Shown here piece after piece: positions 17,001 to 25,082 of a DNA stretch of 64,000 nucleotides (position 1 is the stretch's first letter; each line of letters begins with the position of its first letter). The notes under the pieces are model-generated. The model was given only the letters and a program-made list of their open reading frames with translations, was not told the DNA's origin and made no database searches. The position numbers were made by a program, and so were the translations under genes. The stretch comes from Pelomonas sp039929605 (GTDB lineage Bacteria > Pseudomonadota > Gammaproteobacteria > Burkholderiales > Burkholderiaceae_C). The DNA is taken from assembly GCF_039929605.1 (NCBI RefSeq), contig NZ_JBDSQX010000099.1, positions 1 to 64,000 of the forward strand, given 5' to 3'.

Positions 17001-17410
17001 TCTCGGCGAATGCGTTCGAGAACCAGATCGACAAGCTGGAGGCGGCGGGTTGCCAGGGCTTTGTGGACAAGCCGGTGATCGAGTCCGAGCTGCTCGTCGT
17101 GCTGCAGCATCACCTCGAACTGGAGTGGGTGGCCGAACTCGCCTTGCCGAGCTGGGCGCCCTCCGAGGCGGCGCCGGCCGACAGTGCCACACCCTTGCCG
17201 GCGGAGCAGGCGCAGGAACTGCTGCGGCTGGCGCGGCTTGGCCACGCCTTCGGCCTGCAACGGGCGCTGGATGCGCTCGCCGTGGACCACAGCGAGTGCG
17301 TGCCTGAAGTGCTCGTGCTGCGCGGCCTGGTCGCCCGTTTTGCATGGGAAGAGCTTGTCGAGCGGCTCAGCGCGGCGCTCGATCTGAGCGACCCGGAGCT
17401 GGTGTCGTGA
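14012..17410 (+). CDS. NCS1 transporter-hybrid histidine kinase fusion
   Basis: An 1132-residue sensor. Residues ~30-490 form a complete-looking NCS1 (cytosine/purine/allantoin-type) permease of about 12 membrane segments, with FGATSFLALEAIGGAIALSY and LTRGAGFGYLGST. A cysteine-rich linker follows at 499-537 (CSVC, then CPAY, CSLCC, CHDRC), probably metal-binding. Two more membrane helices, HisKA with His682 (GMTHELRTPLNG), HATPase (DTGIGIAPQD, GTGLGLTI) and a receiver with Asp969 complete it. There is no HPt domain. It likely senses a nitrogen compound through the permease part, analogous to CbrA, which uses an SLC5 domain. GTG at 14012 is preferred (GGGAG about 10 nt upstream); a TTG at 13961 is in frame. 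It is divergent from urtA and overlaps the next gene by 4 nt. Confidence 0.9.
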   Translation: MSSQPQRIFRIRREYNSWVANESMEDYALRYTPRSFRKWSEFRVANAAFGATSFLALEAIGGAIALSYGFTNALWAILVVGLITFLTGLPISYYAAKYGVDMDLLTRGAGFGYLGSTITSLVYASFTFIFFALEAAILALALQLYFGWPIAVCYLVSSLCVVPLVMHGVTLIQRLQWWTQPVWLLLLLLPYLAVLLKRPEAYADFTTLVGGVSHSNGFDAVMFGAAATVAFSLVVQIGEQVDYLRFLPEKTAANRSRWWWAVLVAGPGWVLPGMLKMLGGAFLAFLALQHEITVDKAVQPTQMYLAGFGYVFDSPAWVLGVTTLFIVVSQVKINLTNAYAGSLAWSNFFARLTHSHPGRVVWLVFNVLISVLLMTLGVFEALEGVLGLYSNVAIAWVGALVADLVINKPLGLSPPHIEFKRAHLYDINPVGLGAMLVAAVLGMTAYVGAFGPTAKAFAPFIALFTSMTASPLLAWWTRGRFYEARPNLATWKPGQLVNCSVCENAFESEDMAHCPAYAAPICSLCCTLESRCHDRCKTDSRAAEQVHAVLSSVLPQSLSRRVNFRVAHYLVVALSLVALFAVILGVVYEQQGALHSAEHLLLRDPLLKAFALLSLAAAVGAWWMVLGSESRRMAEDESNRHNELLVREISAHRRTDAALQAAKELAEAANQAKTRYVTGMTHELRTPLNGILGYAQILLKDDKISGAQRAAVDTIHHSGEHLHGLIDGLLDLARIEAGKLRLDIAPLPMRDFLDDVVRMVAPQAASKGLVFELRTLGRVPTYVRADARRLRQILINLLGNAVRFTDSGSVTLLLDHTREVARFDVIDTGIGIAPQDLERIFLPFERGSAGRRTGEPGTGLGLTITHLLTQLMGGELTVRSVPGEGSTFTARLYLSETSEPARARAAAHRPVSGYIGERRTLLIVDDHPIQRQMLAGMLLPLGFRIREAASGRECLESVLRSTPDAVLMDISMDGMDGWETARVIRAHGLGDLPIIMVSANAFENQIDKLEAAGCQGFVDKPVIESELLVVLQHHLELEWVAELALPSWAPSEAAPADSATPLPAEQAQELLRLARLGHAFGLQRALDALAVDHSECVPEVLVLRGLVARFAWEELVERLSAALDLSDPELVS

Positions 17411-18312
17411 ACCGCCCCTCCGAAACGGGTACATCAGGCGGCAGCGTCGTGCTCGTCGTCGACGACATGCCGCAGTCGCTGGGCGCCCTGTGCATCGAGC
17501 TTGACCAGGCGGGCTACACCGTGCTCGTGGCCGCCGACGGCGCCTCGGCGCTGGCGCGGCTCGACCTCGTCAGCCCCGACGCCATCCTGCTGGACGCGCT
17601 GATGCCCGGCCTGAACGGGTTCGATCTGTGCCGGCGCATCAAGGCCAACCCTGCGTGGTCGCACATCCCGGTGATCTTCATGACCGGCCTGTCGGAAACC
17701 AGCCACATCGTGCAGGGTTTCGATGCCGGCGGGGTGGACTACGTCGTCAAGCCGCTGCGGGCGCAGGAGGTGCTCGTGCGCCTGGCCACCCATGTGCGCA
17801 ACGCGCGGGCGGTACGCATGGCGCGCGACGCCATCGACATCGGCGGGCACGGCGTGCTGATGATCGACGCGCAGCAGCGGATGGCCTGGCGTTCGCCGCA
17901 GGCGCAGCAATGGCTGGCCAGGTTCTTCGGTGCGCGCGGCGATGCGGTCTGCATGGCGTGGCTGGCCGGGCAGGCGGCCGGCAACACCGAGGGGCTGCGC
18001 ACGCTGACGCTCGCCGGCCAGACGCTCACGGCGCGCCGCCTCGGCAATGCGGGCCTGGGCGAGGTGATGTGGCTGTTGGGGTTGCGCACGGCGGACGCGC
18101 CGGCCCCATCGCGCCTGTCGACGGCCTCATTGACCCTGCGCGAGACGGAGGTGCTGTCCTGGATCGCCAAGGGCAAGACCAACCGCGATGTCGCCGAGAT
18201 CCTCGGCATGAGCCCGCGAACCGTGAACAAGCACCTCGAACACGTCTTCCAGAAGCTCGGCGTCGAAACCCGAGCCGCAGCCGCCGCGTTGGCCAGCCGC
18301 GAACTGGGCTGA
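17407..18312 (+). CDS. Response regulator, REC-(PAS-like)-LuxR HTH
   Basis: A 301-residue DNA-binding response regulator. The receiver domain (about 12-130) has VLVVDDMP, phospho-acceptor Asp63 (AILLDALMPG), FMTGLSE and the conserved Lys in YVVKPL. A middle segment of ~95 residues (VLMIDAQQRMAWRSPQAQQW) looks PAS-like. The C-terminal LuxR-type HTH (~240-295) carries LTLRETEVLSWIAKGKTNRDV and RTVNKHLEHVFQKLGV. The GTG start overlaps the kinase stop in GTGA, so the two are translationally coupled and form a phosphorelay pair. The likely target is the divergent urt-fmd-ami cluster; this is inferred from position. It is convergent with the pectate-related lyase gene, 17 bp apart. Confidence 0.9.
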   Translation: MNRPSETGTSGGSVVLVVDDMPQSLGALCIELDQAGYTVLVAADGASALARLDLVSPDAILLDALMPGLNGFDLCRRIKANPAWSHIPVIFMTGLSETSHIVQGFDAGGVDYVVKPLRAQEVLVRLATHVRNARAVRMARDAIDIGGHGVLMIDAQQRMAWRSPQAQQWLARFFGARGDAVCMAWLAGQAAGNTEGLRTLTLAGQTLTARRLGNAGLGEVMWLLGLRTADAPAPSRLSTASLTLRETEVLSWIAKGKTNRDVAEILGMSPRTVNKHLEHVFQKLGVETRAAAAALASRELG

Positions 18313-18329
18313 GCGCGCGAAGCCCACGC

Positions 18330-19607
18330 TCAGTGCGGCAGCTCCACCGCGTAGATCGCTGGCTTGCCCTCGACGTTGGCGCGATACACAAGCCACTTGC
18401 CGTCCGGCGTGAAGTGCTGGTTGGGCTCCAGCGTGTAGTCCTGCTTGCCCAGGTCGGCCACGCGCACGGTCTCCAGCCGGCCCGGCGTGATGAGGCCGGG
18501 CACCGGCTTCTCGCGCGCCACCGGCTTGAGCAGGCTGATCCACTTGCCGGCGTTGCCGCCGTCGCCCGAGAACAGCTGGCCGTCGGGCGACTGCGAGAAG
18601 TGATACGACGCCTGCTCACGCGCCACCTCGTAGCGCCACTGCTCGCCGGTGGCCAGGTTGCGCCCCGTCAGCCAGGTCGTGCCGCCGCGCGGCATCTGCA
18701 GGTCGTACCAGACGGTCTTGCCATCGCTGCCCCAGAACTCGTGGCCCGCGATCTCGCCGGCCATCGTGCGGGTGTGGATCTTGGTCAGCTGCGTGCCGTC
18801 GGTGCGGATGGTCCAGATGCGGTCCACCTCGTGCCAGGGCCCCTCGTGGCAGAACATCAGCAGCGTCGGGTCGCTCGGCGAGAACAGCAGGTGGTTGAGC
18901 CAGTCCGTCGCACGGTGGATGGGCTTGCGCTCGCCGGTGGCGATGGACACGCTGTACATCTCCATCGGCACGCGCGCGGCCAGGCGGTCCGCCATCCACT
19001 TGCCCTTGGCCGCTGCGAACGACAGCGGCTTGCCATCCGGCCCCACGCCCGCGTAGGCGGGCGAGCCTGTCACCGGGTCGCGCCGGCCTTGGGCGGCGAT
19101 GTCGGGCGGCGGCGGCTCCACCTCATAGGCGCCCGCGAGCAGCGTCTCGTCGGCGTTGATGGATTGCACGCGCCCGCCGGGCAGGTCAGCGATCTTGCGA
19201 GCATTGCCGCTGTCCAGGTCCACCGACCATACCGAGAACGGACCGCCCTCCTCCACCGTTGCGTCGCGCAGCGTGTAGTAGGCCGAGCGCGATTTCGGCC
19301 CCGCAAACAGCAGCCGGTCCACCTGACCCTTCAGCACAAGCCGCGTCTGCCAGGTCCGGGTGTCGGCCACGCGGATCCCCTCGGGCGTGAGGTAGATCAT
19401 CAGGTCGCCCTGGGGCGTGAAGGGGTTGTAGTTGAAGTAGAGGCCGTAGTTGCCCGGGCGGTCGTCGATGCGGACGATGCGCTGGCCGGTGGTGGCGTCG
19501 CGCCAGCTGGCAGGCTCGGCGTCGCCGGGCGCCGAGACGGCCGGCAGCACGCAGCCGACCAATGCGGTGGCGAGCATCAGCCTGCGCCGGAACGAAGGAT
19601 TCATCAT
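18330..19607 (-). CDS. ogl: Oligogalacturonate lyase, PL22 family (EC 4.2.2.6)
   Basis: A 425-residue seven-bladed beta-propeller lyase that splits oligogalacturonides from pectin to unsaturated products. Family hallmarks include LMFCHEGPWHEVDRIWTIR, GEIAGHEFWGSDGKTVWYD, ASYHFSQSPDGQLFSGDG and EPNQHFTPDGKWLVYRAN; the histidines in these blocks are the metal and catalytic residues in characterised PL22 enzymes. The N-terminus MMNPSFRRRLMLATALVGC is a signal peptide, possibly lipoprotein-type (LVGC), so the protein is exported, whereas enterobacterial Ogl is cytoplasmic. No other pectin genes are adjacent. Confidence 0.85.
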   Translation of the reverse strand: MMNPSFRRRLMLATALVGCVLPAVSAPGDAEPASWRDATTGQRIVRIDDRPGNYGLYFNYNPFTPQGDLMIYLTPEGIRVADTRTWQTRLVLKGQVDRLLFAGPKSRSAYYTLRDATVEEGGPFSVWSVDLDSGNARKIADLPGGRVQSINADETLLAGAYEVEPPPPDIAAQGRRDPVTGSPAYAGVGPDGKPLSFAAAKGKWMADRLAARVPMEMYSVSIATGERKPIHRATDWLNHLLFSPSDPTLLMFCHEGPWHEVDRIWTIRTDGTQLTKIHTRTMAGEIAGHEFWGSDGKTVWYDLQMPRGGTTWLTGRNLATGEQWRYEVAREQASYHFSQSPDGQLFSGDGGNAGKWISLLKPVAREKPVPGLITPGRLETVRVADLGKQDYTLEPNQHFTPDGKWLVYRANVEGKPAIYAVELPH

Positions 19608-19840
19608 CGGAGTCGCCCGCGGGGGGGCCGTCTTGCGAAGCGAACGATGCTAGCGACGCAGGGCAACCCATGCGGGCGCCGCCGACAACCGTCCTGCGGT
19701 TCGTGACGGATTGACGGTGCGCGCGGCCGGGCGGTTACAGCTCTGTGACGGTCTTGTCCGAATAGTTCACGACGCGCGCAGCGTGCCGTGTGAAGCAGCG
19801 GCCCTGCCGCGCCGAAGATGCTCTCAAAGGAGCCTCCGAC

Positions 19841-20533
19841 GTGCTGCGCCGACTGCCCATCCTCATCGCCCTGCTGTCCGCCGCGCTGTCGCAGAGCGCC
19901 CACGCCGCCGACCTGACGGCGCTCGAAACCCGCTGGCTGCAAGGCATCTGGCCGGTCATCGTGCATGCCAAGCAGAGCCTGGCGCTGCCGCTGGACCTCG
20001 TCGTACAGCCGCAGGACGCGCCCGGCGCCGCGCCGCTGGCACTGGGCTATGACGAGGGCCGCTGCAAGATGGTGTTCTCGATGCGCGGCAACCCGGACGG
20101 CCAACGCCAGCTGGACTCGATCGACCCCGACTTGCGCGCCGCCGCGCTGGAACTGATGGCCGCGCACGAGCTGGGCCACTGCCGCCGCTACCTCGACGGC
20201 GCCTGGTACCGCCTGCCGGCCGGCTTCGTCGCGGCCCAGGTGCCCGAAAACCTGGCGCCCCACTTGCAGCAGGCCTGGCTCGACATGCGCTCCACCCGCC
20301 GCGAAGAAGCCTATGGCGACCTCGTCGGCCTGGCCTGGACGCGCCAGCACCACCCCGAGCTCTACACCCGGCTGCACGCCTGGCTCGTGGCCGAGCGCTC
20401 GGCCGCCTTGGTGCCGGGCAGCCACCACGACACGCTGGACTGGCTGGCCCTGGCGCGCGACCGCGAGTCACTTCAAGGCAAGACGATCTTCGAGGCCGCC
20501 GACCGGCTGTGGCAGCGCAGGCTCAGGGACTGA
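19841..20533 (+). CDS. Secreted HELGH-motif putative metallopeptidase
   Basis: A 230-residue protein with a cleavable signal (LPILIALLSAALSQSAHA). HELGH at residues 109-113 fits the HExxH zinc-protease motif, within LMAAHELGHCRRYLDG, and further acidic residues (RREEAYGDLVGLAW) could give the third ligand. It does not fall clearly into a named peptidase family that I recognise. The GTG start at 19841 is set by AAAGGAG 8 nt upstream. It is divergent from ogl with 233 bp between starts. Periplasmic or secreted location is expected; the substrate is unknown. Confidence 0.65.
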   Translation: MLRRLPILIALLSAALSQSAHAADLTALETRWLQGIWPVIVHAKQSLALPLDLVVQPQDAPGAAPLALGYDEGRCKMVFSMRGNPDGQRQLDSIDPDLRAAALELMAAHELGHCRRYLDGAWYRLPAGFVAAQVPENLAPHLQQAWLDMRSTRREEAYGDLVGLAWTRQHHPELYTRLHAWLVAERSAALVPGSHHDTLDWLALARDRESLQGKTIFEAADRLWQRRLRD

Positions 20534-20636
20534 GGCGTAAAAGCGCGGCATCAAACGCGACCTCCGTGACATCCGACAGCGACTGCGAGCAGAGCCGCAG
20601 ATAAGCTTTCCGGCATGTTCCCATCGGCCGTCGCAG

Positions 20637-22631
20637 GTGACGGCGACCGACCTCATGACCTGCCATTTCCTCGCGCTGGCCCGGCTGGCCTGGCTGGCCT
20701 CGCTCGCCTGGCCGCTGGCAGCTCACGCCGCCCCGCCTGCCGATTCATCCGACGACGCTGCGCTGGAAGCCCTGCTCAAACGCGAAGTCCAAGGCCCCTC
20801 GCGCTATGCGCAGAGCCTGATGGACGCGCCGGCCTCGGTCAGCGTGCTGGAGCGGCAGGAGTCCGCCGCCCTGGGCCACCAGACGGTAGGCGACCTGCTG
20901 GCCCGGTTGCCGGGCGTCTACGTCAGCAACTCGCGCACCTACAGCGCGCTGGGGCTGCGCGGCTTCAACCGCCCGGGCGACTACAGCTCGCGCCTGCTGA
21001 TGGCCATCGACGGCCAGCGCGTCAACGACGCCATCTACGACCAGGGCCTGCCTCAGCTCGAATTGCCGGTGATGGCCGAGTGGGTCAAGCGGGTGGAACT
21101 GGTGCAGGGCCCCGGCTCGTCGGTCTATGGCAGCAATGCGCTGCTGGGCGTCGTCAACGTCGTCACGCTGAATGGCGCGGATGCCCCTGGCCTGACCACC
21201 CAGGCCAGCCTGGGCGAGCAGGGCCTGCGCCGAGTCGAGATGCACTACGGCGCCAGCAGCGCCGCCGACCGCGATTTGTTTATCGGCCTGAACTTGCAGC
21301 GCAGCGCTGGCGAGAATCTCTATCTGCCCGAACTCGGTACCCCCGACGGCTGGGTGCGCGGCCTGGATGGCGAGCGGCAGGCGGCCTTGCTGGCCAAGTA
21401 CCGTCACGGCCCCTGGCGGCTGGCATTGAACGCCGTGCGCCGCGAGAAGGATGCGGCTACCGCGCCCTACGGCACATTGGCCGGCGTGCCCGGCACCTAC
21501 TACGTCGACAGCCTCGTCCTCGGCGAGGTCTCCTACGACGAAGGCTGGCAGGACGACGTGCACCGCACCGTGCGCCTGAGCGTGGCCGGCTACGACTTCC
21601 GCGGCCGCTACGTGTTCGGGCAGGCGCCCGACCTGGTCAACAAGGACGTGGCTCATGCGCAGTGGACGACGCTGGAGGGCCGCATGCTGTGGCGCGGCCT
21701 GCTTAATCACCAGCTCATGCTGGGCGCGGAGCTGCGCACCTCGCCCCAAGGCGTGCAGCGCAACTTCGACCTGGAGCCCTATCGGGTGAGCCTGGATTCC
21801 CGGGTCTCGCAGGACTCCGCAGCGGTGTACGCGCAGGACCAGTGGCGCCTGTCGTCCACGCTGCACCTGACCACCGGCCTGCGCGTGGACCGCGTGCGCA
21901 GCTTCTCGCCCGCGCTGTCACCGCGCGCCGTGCTGGCCTTCCGGCCCGATGAGCGTGAATCGTTCAAGCTGATGTGGGCCCGGTCCTTCCGCACGCCCAA
22001 CCTCTACGAGCGCTTCTACGACGACGGCGCCACCCAGCTCAGCAACACGGCGTTGAAGCCAGAGCATGTCAACTCGGCCGAGGCAGCCTGGGAATACCTG
22101 CTGCTCAGTGGCCAGGCCGTGAGTGCCAACGCCTACTACACGCGCATGAGCCGCCTCATCGAGCCGGTGATGCTGGGCAACGAGCCCGACGCCGTCGTGC
22201 AGTACCGCAACGTCGGGCGTGTCAGCCTGCGCGGCGTGGACCTGGGGGTGGAGCAGCGCTCAACCGAGGGCTGGCTGTGGCGCGCGAGCGCTTCATGGAT
22301 GGACGCGCGCGACGACGCGGGCGACCGGCTGAGCAATGCACCGCGCTGGATGCTCAAGGGCCACGTCGTCACGCCTGAATGGCAGCGCTGGCAACTGGGC
22401 GCCGAGTGGAACCTGCTCGGCCCGCGCCTGGGCCGTGTGGAGGAAGTGCCTTCCACGGCAATCGTCAACGCCCATCTGCGCTACCGGCTCAACGACCGCC
22501 AGAGCCTGGCCCTGCACGTGAACAACGCGCTGAACCGGCGCAACCTCGACCCTTCGACACCGGATGTGACGCTGGGCAGCATCCCCCAACCCGGGCGCGC
22601 CTGGCGCCTTGATTGGCGGTTCTCGCTCTGA
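20637..22631 (+). CDS. TonB-dependent outer-membrane receptor
   Basis: A 664-residue receptor: signal peptide (LAWLASLAWPLAAHA), plug domain at ~50-170 with TVGDLLARLPGVYVSNS, LRGFNRPGDYSSRLLMAIDGQ and VELVQGPGSSVYGSNALLGVV, then a beta-barrel ending RLDWRFSL. These proteins import scarce ligands using TonB energy. The ligand is not evident. It is followed 8 bp later by a YfiR-like gene and a c-di-GMP protein gene, so in this operon it may also signal, or share regulation with the c-di-GMP module. The GTG start at 20637 has no strong Shine-Dalgarno sequence; ATG at 20655 is an alternative. Confidence 0.9.
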   Translation: MTATDLMTCHFLALARLAWLASLAWPLAAHAAPPADSSDDAALEALLKREVQGPSRYAQSLMDAPASVSVLERQESAALGHQTVGDLLARLPGVYVSNSRTYSALGLRGFNRPGDYSSRLLMAIDGQRVNDAIYDQGLPQLELPVMAEWVKRVELVQGPGSSVYGSNALLGVVNVVTLNGADAPGLTTQASLGEQGLRRVEMHYGASSAADRDLFIGLNLQRSAGENLYLPELGTPDGWVRGLDGERQAALLAKYRHGPWRLALNAVRREKDAATAPYGTLAGVPGTYYVDSLVLGEVSYDEGWQDDVHRTVRLSVAGYDFRGRYVFGQAPDLVNKDVAHAQWTTLEGRMLWRGLLNHQLMLGAELRTSPQGVQRNFDLEPYRVSLDSRVSQDSAAVYAQDQWRLSSTLHLTTGLRVDRVRSFSPALSPRAVLAFRPDERESFKLMWARSFRTPNLYERFYDDGATQLSNTALKPEHVNSAEAAWEYLLLSGQAVSANAYYTRMSRLIEPVMLGNEPDAVVQYRNVGRVSLRGVDLGVEQRSTEGWLWRASASWMDARDDAGDRLSNAPRWMLKGHVVTPEWQRWQLGAEWNLLGPRLGRVEEVPSTAIVNAHLRYRLNDRQSLALHVNNALNRRNLDPSTPDVTLGSIPQPGRAWRLDWRFSL

Positions 22632-22639
22632 CAACGCCC

Positions 22640-23212
22640 ATGCCCTACAAGCAGCGGATTTCAAGCCAGTCAGCGCATTGGCGCTGGGTGGCCGGCTGCG
22701 CGCTCGCTGGATGCTTGTCGGCAGCGGCGTTGGCGCAGACGGCCAGCCCCGAGTCGCTGAAGGCCGAGGTCATCTACCGCGTGCTGATGTTCGTCACCTG
22801 GCCGCCCGAGCGCGACGCGCCGGAGGGCGGCCTGCAGGTCTGCACGGTGGGCGAAAGCCGCACGGAAGGCCGCATGGAAGGCTCTTTGCAGGCGCTGTCC
22901 GGGCGACCCATCCGCCAGCTGACCGTGGCCGTGCGCCGCATCGCCCGTGCCGACCAGCTGGCCGGTTGCCACCTGCTCTATCTGCCCGCGCCACAACCGG
23001 CGTTGCGGCCTATGCTGGCGCAGGCGTCGGTCCTCGTGGTGTCCGACACCGCAGCGATGCTGGACCAGGGCGCCATGATCAATCTTCAGGTCGAAGACGG
23101 CCGCATCGTCTTCGACGTCGAGCTCGACGCCGCGCGGCGCGCAGGGCTGGTGATCAGCACCAAGTTGCTGCGCCTCGCCCGCTTTGTGCGTCATCAGACG
23201 GCCACGCCATGA
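22640..23212 (+). CDS. YfiR-family periplasmic protein (DUF4154)
   Basis: A 190-residue exported protein of the YfiR/DUF4154 family. A signal peptide (WVAGCALAGCLSAAALA) is followed by EVIYRVLMFVTWPPE, LQVCTVGES, LAGCHLLYLP, VLVVSDTAAMLDQGAMINLQVEDGR (partly variable) and VDV-type ends. In Pseudomonas, YfiR represses the diguanylate cyclase YfiN from the periplasm. Here it lies between a TonB receptor and a CHASE8-like c-di-GMP enzyme, overlapping the latter by ATGA. Control of that enzyme's periplasmic domain is the obvious inference. Confidence 0.88.
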   Translation: MPYKQRISSQSAHWRWVAGCALAGCLSAAALAQTASPESLKAEVIYRVLMFVTWPPERDAPEGGLQVCTVGESRTEGRMEGSLQALSGRPIRQLTVAVRRIARADQLAGCHLLYLPAPQPALRPMLAQASVLVVSDTAAMLDQGAMINLQVEDGRIVFDVELDAARRAGLVISTKLLRLARFVRHQTATP

Positions 23213-25041
23213 AGCCAGGTTTTTCCGAAGCCTTCGAGCGCCTGCGCGAACTCGTCGTGGCGCTGGCGGCGCTGCTGGCCTTCGCCCTCGTGCTGAGCCT
23301 GCTGCAATACCTGCGCCTGAAGGAGCGCCAGACCAGCGACCTGCAGACCCAGGCCAGCATCGTGGCGCAGACCGTGTCCGCAGCGCTGGTGTTCGACAGC
23401 CGCAACGACGCCAGCGAGAGCCTCGCCGCCTTGCAGCAGAACCCGGCCATCCTGCACGCGCGGTTGCTCAAGGCGGACGGCAGCGTCTTCACGCTCTACG
23501 CCCGCTCCGCAGCCGCGCTGTCGAGCCTGGACATGCTGGCCGGCAGCGCCCAGGTGGAGGTGCCGGTGGACGCTGCCGGGCGCCGCGTCGGCACGCTGGC
23601 CGTGGAAGCCAGCCGCCTGCCGATGTGGCTGGACCTGGCCCAGTTCCTGGGCGCCACGCTGGGCACGCTGCTGGCGACGGCGGGCCTGGCCTGGTGGATG
23701 TCCAAGCGCCTGCGTGTGCAGATCAAGGAGGTCGAGCGCCGCACCCGCTACCTCGCCCGCTTCGATGCGCTGACCGACCTGCCCAACCGCGAGCATCTGC
23801 GCGGCCGGCTGGAGCGCGCGCTGCAGCAGGGCGGCGGCGCCACGCTGCTGATCCTGGACCTGGACGACTTCAAGCAGATCAACGACCAGCACCACCACGC
23901 CACCGGCGACGCGGTGCTGCAGGCCATCGGCCAGCGCCTGCGCCTGCTGTGCCGGCACGCAGACCAGGTGGCTCGCCTGTCTGCCGACGAGTTCGCAATG
24001 CTGCTGGTGCCCGGGTTGCCCGAGGACGCGCTGCGCGCCCATGTCGCACAACTGCAGGCCGACCTGACCCAACCCGTCTTTCATGACGGCCAATGGCTGC
24101 CCCTGCATGTCAGCATCGGCGCCGTCTCGCTGCCCGACCACGCACGCAACGCCAGCGAGGCCATGCGCTGCGCCGACGCCGCCATGCGCCACGCCAAGCA
24201 GCTGGGCAAGGACAGCTTCCAGCTCTTCACGCCCCAGATCGGCGAAGCGCTGCGCCTGCGCCTGGCGCTGGAGCATGACCTGCGCACCGCGTTGGCGGCC
24301 GGCGACGAGCTTTCGCTGGCCTATCAGCCGCAGTACGACGCCCAGCGCCGCATCCACGGCTTCGAGGCACTGGCGCGCTGGAAGCACCCGCAGCGCGGCT
24401 GGATCTCGCCGGTCGAGTTCATCCCCGTGGCCGAAAGCTCCGGCCTCATCGTCGACCTCGGCCTGGCCACGCTGGCCATCCTGCGCCGCGACCTGGACGC
24501 CTGGAAGGCGCTCGGCCTCAGCTGCCCACTGGTCGCCATCAATTTGTCGTGGGAGCAATGCCGCAAGCCCCAGCACCGCGAACGCTTCCTGCAGCAGCTC
24601 AAGTCCCTGCATCTGACCCCGGCAGAGATCGAGTTCGAACTGACGGAAAGCGCCGGCTTCGAAGACATCGACAAGCCCGACTCCTTTGTCTTCACGCTGC
24701 AGGGGCTGGGCTACGGCCTGGCCATCGACGACTTCGGCACCGGCTACAGCTCGCTGGCCTATCTGCGCCGCATCCGCTGCCGCAAGCTCAAGATCGACCG
24801 CTTCTTCGTGCACGGCCTGGCCAGCAGCGCCGACTCCCGCACGCTGGTCGAGTCCATGGTGAGCGTCGCCCACGCGATGCGCATGCTCGTCGTCGCCGAG
24901 GGCGTGGAGTTGCCCGCCGACGAAGCCGCGCTGATCGGGATGGACTGTGACCTGATGCAGGGCTTCGGCTTCTGCAGGCCGGTGCCGCCGGATCAGGTGG
25001 CGAGGCTGCTGGCGGGCGAGCCGCCGGACAGCTCATATTGA
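23209..25041 (+). CDS. CHASE8-like/GGDEF(degenerate)/EAL c-di-GMP phosphodiesterase
   Basis: A 610-residue inner-membrane protein. TM1 (~17-35), a periplasmic CHASE8-like sensor as in YfiN (~40-140) and TM2 (~142-162) lead to a GGDEF domain whose active-site loop reads RLSADEFAML. The two glycines of GG(D/E)EF are replaced by Ser-Ala near residue 257, so cyclase activity is doubtful. The EAL domain keeps FEALARWKHP (~385), INLSWEQCRK, ELTES, DDFGTGYSSLAYLRR and KIDRFFV, so phosphodiesterase activity is likely. The degenerate domain may bind GTP as an activator, as known in some tandem proteins. The start overlaps the YfiR-like stop, indicating coupling. Confidence 0.88.
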   Translation: MKPGFSEAFERLRELVVALAALLAFALVLSLLQYLRLKERQTSDLQTQASIVAQTVSAALVFDSRNDASESLAALQQNPAILHARLLKADGSVFTLYARSAAALSSLDMLAGSAQVEVPVDAAGRRVGTLAVEASRLPMWLDLAQFLGATLGTLLATAGLAWWMSKRLRVQIKEVERRTRYLARFDALTDLPNREHLRGRLERALQQGGGATLLILDLDDFKQINDQHHHATGDAVLQAIGQRLRLLCRHADQVARLSADEFAMLLVPGLPEDALRAHVAQLQADLTQPVFHDGQWLPLHVSIGAVSLPDHARNASEAMRCADAAMRHAKQLGKDSFQLFTPQIGEALRLRLALEHDLRTALAAGDELSLAYQPQYDAQRRIHGFEALARWKHPQRGWISPVEFIPVAESSGLIVDLGLATLAILRRDLDAWKALGLSCPLVAINLSWEQCRKPQHRERFLQQLKSLHLTPAEIEFELTESAGFEDIDKPDSFVFTLQGLGYGLAIDDFGTGYSSLAYLRRIRCRKLKIDRFFVHGLASSADSRTLVESMVSVAHAMRMLVVAEGVELPADEAALIGMDCDLMQGFGFCRPVPPDQVARLLAGEPPDSSY

Positions 25042-25082
25042 ACCCGTGAGTGGAGCGAGTTGCAGGCGGCCATACTGCCGCC

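Noticed and set aside
14483..17434. Open frame of 983 codons antisense to the NCS1-kinase gene
   Set aside because: It is low-complexity Arg/Gln/His-rich sequence opposite a gene with complete domains. There is no ribosome-binding site or family match.
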